Assembly (NCBI RefSeq): GCF_016591715.1
Contig: NZ_AP024109.1
Location: forward strand, 3,782,001 to 3,846,000
From: Mesorhizobium sp. J8
Lineage (GTDB): Bacteria; Pseudomonadota; Alphaproteobacteria; Rhizobiales; Rhizobiaceae
Length of the DNA: 64,000 nt
Direction of reading: 5' to 3'
A model generated the notes under the pieces. The model searched no databases and was not told the DNA's origin. It saw only the letters and a list, made by a program, of their open reading frames with translations. This document shows positions 56,901-64,000 of this stretch, one piece after another. Numbering within the stretch: the first letter of the stretch is position 1; every line of letters begins with the position of its first letter. Both the position numbers and the translations under genes were made by a program.

Positions 56901-57398
56901 ATGCCCGTCCTGCTCAAAGGCTCCTGCCGATGCGGCGCCGTCCGCTTCGAGGTGGAAAGCCACACGCCGGTGCCGTTCATGCTCTGCTACTGCTCGATCT
57001 GCCGCAAGCAGCAGGGCGGCGGCGGTTTCGCCATCAATCTTGGCGCCGATTACGGGACGATGAACATCAGGGGCAAGCGAAGCCTGGGCGTCTATCGCGC
57101 CGAAATCGAGGATGACGAGCATCCGCATTGCGAGATCTCGACCGGCGAGCGCAATTTCTGCCGCAAATGCGGCTCGGCGCTCTGGCTTTACGATCCAACC
57201 TGGCCGGAGCTTGTCCATCCCTTCGCCTCGGCGATCGACACCGACCTGCCGAAGCCACCGGAAAAGGTGCATCTGATGCTGAAATACAAGGCGAACTGGG
57301 TCGAACCGGTGGTCGGCAAGAAGGACAAGGTCTTCGAGATCTATCCGGAGGAATCGATCGCCGACTGGCACAAGCGGACAGGCATGTGGGTTGATTAG
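56901..57398 (+). CDS. GFA/CENP-V family zinc protein
   Basis: A 165-residue GFA-fold protein. Zinc ligands are in GSCRCGAVRFE near 7-17, CYCSICRKQQGGGGF near 32-46 and NFCRKCGSALW near 86-96. It is longer than the copy at 1232-1627, with a C-terminal extension (KYKANWVEPVVGKKDKVFEI) found in a distinct subgroup. ATG 56901 follows AACGGAG. Enzymatic function is not established. Confidence 0.88.
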   Translation: MPVLLKGSCRCGAVRFEVESHTPVPFMLCYCSICRKQQGGGGFAINLGADYGTMNIRGKRSLGVYRAEIEDDEHPHCEISTGERNFCRKCGSALWLYDPTWPELVHPFASAIDTDLPKPPEKVHLMLKYKANWVEPVVGKKDKVFEIYPEESIADWHKRTGMWVD

Positions 57399-57442
57399 AG
57401 CAATTCCAGCAAAACTGCCCATCGGTTTCCGCCCGGAATTGC
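57399..57442. repeat. Short inverted repeat (AGCAATTCCAG family)
   Basis: GCAATTCCAGCAAAACTGCC and TTTCCGCCCGGAATTGCGG immediately follow the stop of the GFA gene. The layout is that of the copies at 39655 and 56347. Confidence 0.6.
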
Positions 57443-57476
57443 GGTCAAGACAACCATCCGGCGACAGGAGGCCGAA

Positions 57477-57935
57477 ATGAACCTCACGACGCACAAGAAA
57501 TTCAAAGGCGATCGTTTGATGCCTTGGGGCAAAGGCACGGTCGTCTCGGACGCGAAGGGATATGTCTTTCTGTCCGGCAACACCGCCACCGTCGACGATT
57601 ACGATCCGTCGAAACACCAGGGCGGCGCCGTCGGCGACGCGGCAACGCAATGGCGCGAGATCCTTGCCAACATCAAGTCGGACCTGGAGGAGCTTGGCAG
57701 CTCGCTCGACCACCTGGTCAAGGTGACGTTCTACGTCAAGGGGCCTTTCCCGTCCGGCGGCGTTCTGAGCTCACCCAACTTTCGTCTGGACGTGCTGGAC
57801 GAATTCTTCGCCGAACATTGCCCCAAGCACTGCAGCTACAACAATCCGCCGCCATCGGAAGTGATCGGCGTCGCCGCCCTGGCGCAGCCCGATATTGTTG
57901 TGGAGCTTGTCGTCATCGCCGCGCTGCCGGACTGA
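57477..57935 (+). CDS. RidA (YjgF/YER057c/UK114) family protein
   Basis: A 152-residue RidA-superfamily protein: the trimeric chorismate-mutase-like fold with YVFLSGNTATVDDYDP near 29-44, ATQWREILANIKSDLEELGS and LDHLVKVTFYVKG. True RidA deaminates reactive enamine intermediates from PLP enzymes; its critical Arg is not clearly conserved here (the corresponding C-terminal region reads VIGVAALAQPDIVVELVVIA), so the exact activity is uncertain. AGGAGG lies nine bases before the ATG. Confidence 0.88.
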   Translation: MNLTTHKKFKGDRLMPWGKGTVVSDAKGYVFLSGNTATVDDYDPSKHQGGAVGDAATQWREILANIKSDLEELGSSLDHLVKVTFYVKGPFPSGGVLSSPNFRLDVLDEFFAEHCPKHCSYNNPPPSEVIGVAALAQPDIVVELVVIAALPD

Positions 57936-57958
57936 TCGGAAAGCGCAGACGCGCCTGG

Positions 57959-58339
57959 TCAGGCCGAGGCGCGCGCCTCGGCAAGCGCCTTGAGATCGGC
58001 CGGCTTCAACTCGACGGATTCGCCGCAGCCGCAGGCCGAGCTCTGGTTCGGGTTCTTGAAGGTGAAGCCGGTGCGCAGCGTCGTCTGCTCGAAATCCATC
58101 TCGGTGCCGAACAGGAAGAGCGCGGCTTCCGGCGCGACATAGACATGCGCGCCGTCCCGCTCGATATGGTCGTCCTTGGGGTTCGGCTCGGTCACCAGAT
58201 CGATGGTGTACTCCATGCCGGCGCAACCGCCCTTCTTGATGCCGAGGCGGATGCCATGCGCGTTGTCGCGCGCGGCCACGATCTCGCGCACGCGGTCGGC
58301 GGCTTTTTCGGTCATCGTGATGACGGCGAAGCGTCCCAT
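57959..58339 (-). CDS. sufA: SufA-type A-type iron-sulfur carrier
   Basis: A 126-residue HesB/IscA family protein. The three conserved cysteines are Cys39 (KKGGCAGMEY) and Cys103 and Cys105 (SSACGCGESVEL), which hold an iron or 2Fe-2S cluster for transfer. The start ATG 58339 has GGAGAAGG five bases upstream; the reading frame continues upstream to 58390 without family features. As the last gene of the SUF operon it carries the assembled cluster to targets. Confidence 0.92.
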   Translation of the reverse strand: MGRFAVITMTEKAADRVREIVAARDNAHGIRLGIKKGGCAGMEYTIDLVTEPNPKDDHIERDGAHVYVAPEAALFLFGTEMDFEQTTLRTGFTFKNPNQSSACGCGESVELKPADLKALAEARASA

Positions 58340-58441
58340 ATTTTCCTTCTCCATTCCATGCAGGTTCAAGGCCTGCCGAATGATTCTCACCTAAAATGGT
58401 GAAGTTTTACCACCGGTGCAAGTGCGCCAGCCTGTGCTTGC

Positions 58442-58840
58442 TTAGTACCACCCGACCGCGACCTGCGCCTCTTCCGACATGCGGTCGGGCGTCCATGGCG
58501 GGTCGAACACCATGTTGACCTCGACGCCGGACACGCCCTCGACGGCGCCCACAGCATTCTCGACCCAGCCGGGCATCTCGCCCGCAACCGGGCAGCCCGG
58601 CGCGGTCAGCGTCATGTCGATCTTGACCGAGCGGTCGTCCTCGATGTCGATCTTGTAGACGAGGCCGAGCTCGTAGATGTCGGCCGGGATTTCCGGGTCG
58701 TAGACCGTCTTCAGCGCCGACACGATGTCGTCGGTCAGCCGCGCCAGCTCATCGGCGGGAATAGCCGAGGCCGAGACGATGCCGTTGCCGGCCGTTTCCG
58801 GAACAGTCTCTGCGGTCGCGCTCACATCGTCCATGATCAT
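58442..58840 (-). CDS. sufT: SufT / DUF59 (MIP18-like) protein
   Basis: A 132-residue protein with a variable N-terminal 35 residues and a DUF59 domain: VYDPEIPADIYELGLVYKID near 46-65, then LTAPGCPVAGEMPG with the conserved Cys near 83, and VEVNMVFDPPWTPDRMSEEA. SufT-type proteins help mature iron-sulfur proteins, in line with the human MIP18 homologue. Its ATG overlaps the sufS stop (TGATG). ATG 58834 is a second option. It is located between sufS and sufA. Confidence 0.9.
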   Translation of the reverse strand: MIMDDVSATAETVPETAGNGIVSASAIPADELARLTDDIVSALKTVYDPEIPADIYELGLVYKIDIEDDRSVKIDMTLTAPGCPVAGEMPGWVENAVGAVEGVSGVEVNMVFDPPWTPDRMSEEAQVAVGWY

Positions 58841-60081
58841 CACCCGAAGAACTTTCGCGCCTTTTCCAGCGCCTCGGCCAAAGCGTCGACTTCGGCCCTG
58901 GTATTATACATGCCGAACGATGCCCTGCATGTGGAGGTGACGCCGAAACGTTTCAACAGCGGCTGGGCGCAATGGGTGCCGGCGCGGACGGCGACACCTT
59001 GCCGGTCGATCACCATCGACACGTCATGCGCGTGTATACCTTGCAGTTCAAACGAGATGATGGCGCCCTTGCCCGGCGCGTCGCCGAAGATGCGCAGCGA
59101 ATTGATGGCCCTGAGCCGCTCATGCGCGTAGGTCTTGAGATCCGCCTCGTGCGCCGCGATGCGCTCGCGGCCGACCTTTTCCATATAGTCGAGCGCCGCG
59201 CCGAGGCCGATCGCCTGCACGATCGGCGGCGTGCCGGCCTCGAAGCGGTGCGGCGGCTCGTTATAGGTGACGACGTCCTCCGTCACCTCCTCGATCATCT
59301 CGCCGCCGCCCATGAAGGGCCGCATGTCTTCCAGCCTGTCCTTCTTGCCGTAGAGCACGCCGATGCCCGAGGGGCCGTAGACCTTGTGTCCGGTGAAGAC
59401 GAAGAAATCGCAGTCGAGGTCCTGCACGTCGATGGGCATGTGGACGGCGCTCTGGCTGCCGTCCACCAAGACAGGAATTCCACGCGCATGCGCGATGCGC
59501 ACGATCTCCTTGATCGGCGTCACCGTGCCCAGCGCATTGGACATCTGGGTGATGGCGACGAGCTTGGTACGGTCGGTCAGCCGCTTCTCGAATTCCTCGA
59601 TACGGAAGGCGCCGAGATCGTCGACCGGCACCCAGACCAGCTTGGCGCCCTGCCGCTCGCGGATGAAATGCCACGGCACGATGTTGGAATGGTGCTCCAT
59701 GATCGAAAGCACGATCTCGTCGCCCTCGCCGATCCTCGGCATGCCCCAGCCATAGGCGACCGTGTTGATCGCTGAGGTGGTGTTGGAGGTGAAGACGATG
59801 TTGTCCGCGCTCGGCGCGTTCAAAAACCGCTGCACCGACTTGCGGGCGTTCTCATAGGCGTCGGTCGCCGCATTCGACAGGAAATGCAGGCCGCGATGGA
59901 CGTTGGCGTATTCTTGGCTATAGGCGTGCTGGATGGTGTCGAGCACCACCTGCGGCTTCTGCGCCGAGGCGCCATTGTCGAGATAGACCAGCGGCTTGCC
60001 GTAGACCTGGCGCGACAGGATCGGGAAGTCGCGGCGTATCGCCTCGACGTCATAGGGAGTGGTTTCGATCTTCTGGTCCAT
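58840..60081 (-). CDS. sufS: SufS cysteine desulfurase
   Basis: A 413-residue class II cysteine desulfurase that removes sulfur from cysteine for cluster assembly. The PLP lysine is Lys233 (FTGHKVYGPSGIGV), the cofactor Asp is in LVDGSQSAVH, and the catalytic Cys lies in TSTCRASFGMYNT near 380. A sufE gene is not in the window, so the sulfur acceptor may be encoded elsewhere. ATG 60081 is used rather than the GTG directly before it. The gap to sufD holds a repeat. Confidence 0.96.
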   Translation of the reverse strand: MDQKIETTPYDVEAIRRDFPILSRQVYGKPLVYLDNGASAQKPQVVLDTIQHAYSQEYANVHRGLHFLSNAATDAYENARKSVQRFLNAPSADNIVFTSNTTSAINTVAYGWGMPRIGEGDEIVLSIMEHHSNIVPWHFIRERQGAKLVWVPVDDLGAFRIEEFEKRLTDRTKLVAITQMSNALGTVTPIKEIVRIAHARGIPVLVDGSQSAVHMPIDVQDLDCDFFVFTGHKVYGPSGIGVLYGKKDRLEDMRPFMGGGEMIEEVTEDVVTYNEPPHRFEAGTPPIVQAIGLGAALDYMEKVGRERIAAHEADLKTYAHERLRAINSLRIFGDAPGKGAIISFELQGIHAHDVSMVIDRQGVAVRAGTHCAQPLLKRFGVTSTCRASFGMYNTRAEVDALAEALEKARKFFG

Positions 60082-60118
60082 CACAAGCTCTTCCGAGGCA
60101 GCGCCTCACTCTGTCACG

Positions 60119-60172
60119 CACCCCTCATCCGGCCCTTCGGGCCACCTTCTCCCCGTGAACGGGGAGAAGGAA
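60119..60172. repeat. TTCTCCCCG-family repeat between sufD and sufS
   Basis: CCCCTCATCCGGCCCTTCGG and CCTTCTCCCCGTGAACGGGG form two adjacent hairpins within the 96 bp between sufD and sufS. It is the single-unit form of the family and may tune relative expression within the operon. Confidence 0.75.
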
Positions 60173-60177
60173 GGCGC

Positions 60178-61458
60178 TTATCCGTGCGTCGAAAACCAGC
60201 CGTCGAGCCGCTCTTCGAGCGCTTCGACCAGCGCCTCGTCGTCCAGTTCCTCGATCACTTCGGCGACGAAAGCCTTCACCAGAAGGCCCCGCGCGCTCTT
60301 CTCGTCGATGCCGCGCGCCATCAGATAGAACAGATGGTTGTGGTCGATCTCGGTGACGGTAGCGCCATGGCCGCAGACCACGTCGTCGGCGAAGATCTCC
60401 AGCTCCGGCTTGGTCGAGAACTCGCCGTCGTCCGACAGAAGCAGCGTGTTGCAGGCCATCTTGGCGTTGGTCTTCTGCGCGTATTGATGCACGTTGATGC
60501 GGCCCTGGAAGACGCCGCGCGCCTTCCCGGTCACGACGTTGCGCATCACTTCTGTGGAGGTCGTATGCGGCACGGCGTGGTCGAGCACCATGGTGGTGTC
60601 GGTATGCGTGTCGCCGGCGAGAAGGTTGATGCCGCGCAGTTTGAAATCGGCGCCCTCGCCCGTCGTCCTGACGACGACCTCCTGGCGAACGAGCCTGCCG
60701 CCGGCATTCATCACGAACAGCGTCAGCTTGGCGTCCTTGCCGATATGCGCCTTGAATTGGGCGAGATGCGTGACTGTCTCCGGCTGTTCCTGCACGATCA
60801 GCCAGGTCACTTCCGCGCCGTCGCCGACCACGAGCTGGCTGACCGAAGAGACGAGCGCCTCGCCGTCTTCGCTTGCCTCGCCGGTCTGGCGCTCGACGAC
60901 GACCGCCTTGGCGCCGGCCCCGACACGCGCCAACAGCCGCACATGCGACTGGCCGCCGGCCTGCAGGTTCTGCAATTCGACCGGCTTTTCCAGCTCGGCG
61001 CCGTCGGCAATGTCGACGAAGTAGCCGTCGGCGACAAAGGCCGTGTTCAGCGCGCCGATCGCGTCGTCGGCGCCGTAAGGGTCGAGCCCCGGCGCGACGC
61101 TGCCGTCGGTAAGCTTCTCCGACAGACGCTGCACGGTAACCCCTTCGATCTCCGGCGTCTTGGTGTTGGAAACGCCGTTGAGCACCGGCAGCACCGCCGA
61201 GCCTTCAAGGATCGGCGCCAGCGCCTTGGCCACGGCTCCAGCCTCGAAAGCCGGCACCTTGGTCAGCAGCCGGCGCAGGTCCGTATAATGCCAGGATTCG
61301 ACTCGCCGCGTCGGCAGGCCGTGCTTGATCGCCTCGATCGCATCGTCGCGCTTGACCATTACCGCGCCGTCGCCCGGCAGCAGCGACAGCCGTTCGCCGA
61401 AGGCATCGATCAGCGCCGTCTCGGCCAGTGTCCGCTGGGGCTGTGCGTGCATGTTCAT
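60178..61458 (-). CDS. sufD: SufD scaffold subunit
   Basis: A 426-residue SufD of the SufBC2D scaffold. The beta-helix core contains VLDHAVPHTTSTEVMRNVV and GRINVHQYAQKTNAKMACNT, and the C-terminal ADDVVCGHGATVTEIDHNHL includes the conserved Cys-His pair that faces SufB. ATG 61458 has GAGG eight bases upstream; ATG 61482 is an alternative just after the sufC stop. SufD stabilises the complex and assists iron entry. Confidence 0.95.
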   Translation of the reverse strand: MNMHAQPQRTLAETALIDAFGERLSLLPGDGAVMVKRDDAIEAIKHGLPTRRVESWHYTDLRRLLTKVPAFEAGAVAKALAPILEGSAVLPVLNGVSNTKTPEIEGVTVQRLSEKLTDGSVAPGLDPYGADDAIGALNTAFVADGYFVDIADGAELEKPVELQNLQAGGQSHVRLLARVGAGAKAVVVERQTGEASEDGEALVSSVSQLVVGDGAEVTWLIVQEQPETVTHLAQFKAHIGKDAKLTLFVMNAGGRLVRQEVVVRTTGEGADFKLRGINLLAGDTHTDTTMVLDHAVPHTTSTEVMRNVVTGKARGVFQGRINVHQYAQKTNAKMACNTLLLSDDGEFSTKPELEIFADDVVCGHGATVTEIDHNHLFYLMARGIDEKSARGLLVKAFVAEVIEELDDEALVEALEERLDGWFSTHG

Positions 61459-61483
61459 CGTTCTTGCCTCGACCGCACCCATC

Positions 61484-62239
61484 TCACGCGGCTTGCCCGA
61501 TCACGCCGGCATAGCCGTTGGCCTCGAGATCGAGCGCCAGCGACTTGTCGCCCGACTTGATGACCTGTCCCTTGTAGAGCACGTGCACCGAGTCCGGCAC
61601 GATGTGCTCAAGCAGGCGCTGATAATGGGTGATGACGACGATGGCGCGGTCCGGCGAACGCAGCGCGTTGACGCCGTCCGAGACGATCTTCAGCGCGTCG
61701 ATATCGAGGCCGGAATCGGTCTCGTCGAGCACGCAGAGTTTCGGCTCGAGTAGCTTCATCTGCAGGATCTCGGCGCGCTTCTTCTCGCCGCCGGAGAAGC
61801 CGACATTGAGCGGGCGCTTCAGCATGTTCATGTCCATGCTGAGCGAAGCCGCCGCTTCCTTCACGCGCTTCAGGAATTCCGGCACCTTCAGCGGCTCCTC
61901 GCCGCGCGCCTTGCGCTGCTCGTTCATCGCCACCTTCAGGAATTCCATGGTCGCCACGCCCGGTATCTCCATCGGATACTGGAAGGCGAGGAAGATGCCG
62001 GCGGTGGCGCGCTCGGCCGGATCCATTTCGAGGATCGACTGGCCGTTATAGAGGATGTCGCCCTCGGTGACCTCATAGTCCTCGCGGCCGGCGAGGATAT
62101 AGGAAAGCGTCGACTTGCCCGAACCGTTCGGCCCCATGATGGCGGCGACCTCGCCGGCTTTCACCGTCAGGTTCAGCCCACGGATGATTTCGGTGCCGTC
62201 ATCGACGATGCGGGCATGCAAATTCTTGATCTCAAGCAT
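61484..62239 (-). CDS. sufC: SufC ATPase
   Basis: A 251-residue ABC-type ATPase of the SUF complex. Walker A is GPNGSGKST at 36-44, the signature is NVGFSGGEKKRAEILQMKLL near 147-166, and Walker B is LCVLDETDSGLDID. It dimerises with SufB and SufD and its ATP cycle opens the scaffold for cluster synthesis. It stops 25 bp before sufD (or one base if the longer sufD start is used), and follows sufB by 26 bp. Confidence 0.98.
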   Translation of the reverse strand: MLEIKNLHARIVDDGTEIIRGLNLTVKAGEVAAIMGPNGSGKSTLSYILAGREDYEVTEGDILYNGQSILEMDPAERATAGIFLAFQYPMEIPGVATMEFLKVAMNEQRKARGEEPLKVPEFLKRVKEAAASLSMDMNMLKRPLNVGFSGGEKKRAEILQMKLLEPKLCVLDETDSGLDIDALKIVSDGVNALRSPDRAIVVITHYQRLLEHIVPDSVHVLYKGQVIKSGDKSLALDLEANGYAGVIGQAA

Positions 62240-62265
62240 AGTTTCTTCCTGAATAACTTTTGCGG

Positions 62266-63786
<1,521 letters not shown>

Positions 63787-64000
63787 AAGCGTTCTCCATC
63801 CTCGCCGGGGTCAAGGCCCGGCAGTTTTCAAACTATGGCACCGCTGGAATCGCATCCCGGCGGGGCTGCGCAGCGGAGTAAGCTCCATATAGTGCGTGTC
63901 CGCCGGAAATTCACCCGGCCAGGACAAAACGCACGGCTCTACCAGGCCATAAGGCCTGAACTCGTCTTCGCCGCCGTCAGGCGGCTTCTTCCTTGCCCGC
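63787..64000. other. Region upstream of sufB, to the window edge
   Basis: No gene is firmly supported. On the minus strand the last bases read GKEEAA then TGA (63979-63977), which could be the tail of a gene lying upstream of sufB. Another short minus-strand frame runs in from the edge through TDHY-like sequence and ends at about 63810; it has no recognised family. A GCCGCC-TGAC-GGCGGC hairpin at about 63970-63985 is possible. Confidence 0.3.

Noticed and set aside
59884..61560. Plus-strand frame of about 560 codons opposite sufS and sufD
   Set aside because: Antisense shadow of the suf genes, crossing the intergenic repeat.

Overview
The window is high-GC, densely coded chromosomal DNA. Gene content and order point to an alphaproteobacterium of the Rhizobiales, most likely Mesorhizobium or a close relative. 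Pointers are the separate purS/purQ/purL genes, the F1-ATPase zeta-type inhibitor beside purC, purL near bolA and grxD, the sufBCDS-sufT-sufA cluster, two DUF1127 proteins, and several families of short palindromic intergenic repeats of the kind common in that group. No rRNA, tRNA or CRISPR array was found. The genus is inferred from family resemblance, not from a search.

Layout. 1-2 kb: the 3' part of an acetyltransferase and three small genes. 2.1-6.7 kb: a tight four-gene operon (dimethylformamidase-like protein, class III aminotransferase, GNAT acetyltransferase, HDAC/acetylpolyamine-amidohydrolase-like deacetylase), facing a cysteine-desulfurase-like gene and an aldo/keto reductase. 9-12.9 kb: small and exported proteins of mostly unknown role. 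12.9-17.8 kb: a five-gene minus-strand accessory cluster of the coxDEF/I type (MoxR ATPase, VWA protein, two halves of XdhC, fused MoeA/MobA-like protein), which normally matures a molybdenum hydroxylase whose structural genes are not in view. 17.8-20.9 kb: flavin reductase, substrate-binding protein coupled to a P1 peptidase, DUF2171 protein. 21-33 kb: purine biosynthesis (purB, purC, purS, purQ, purL) interspersed with a VOC protein, a small hydrolase, an HpcH/HpaI aldolase, the zeta inhibitor, a lipoprotein, a membrane protein, and a DUF1127 gene divergent from a MocR regulator. 33-47 kb: bolA, grxD, an MFS exporter, an inositol-monophosphatase-like gene, ttcA, rpsD, an RNB ribonuclease, a toxin-antitoxin pair, murI, a TrmJ-like methyltransferase, icd and a GST. 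47.6-51.8 kb: alaS and recA. 52-54.1 kb: a complete IS1595/ISXO2-type element of about 2.13 kb with a membrane-protein passenger gene, inserted between recA and the pseudouridine-degradation pair psuK-psuG. 56.5-64 kb: small enzymes and the SUF iron-sulfur operon, sufB first and sufA last.

How the parts work together. The pur genes cover several steps of de novo purine synthesis. The SUF operon, GrxD and BolA belong to iron-sulfur assembly, delivery and sensing. The cox-type accessory genes imply a molybdenum enzyme elsewhere. The least understood regions are the amide/amine operon at 2-6.7 kb, the passenger gene in the transposon, and the structured regulatory regions around the MocR regulator (29 kb) and rpsD (38.8-39.0 kb).
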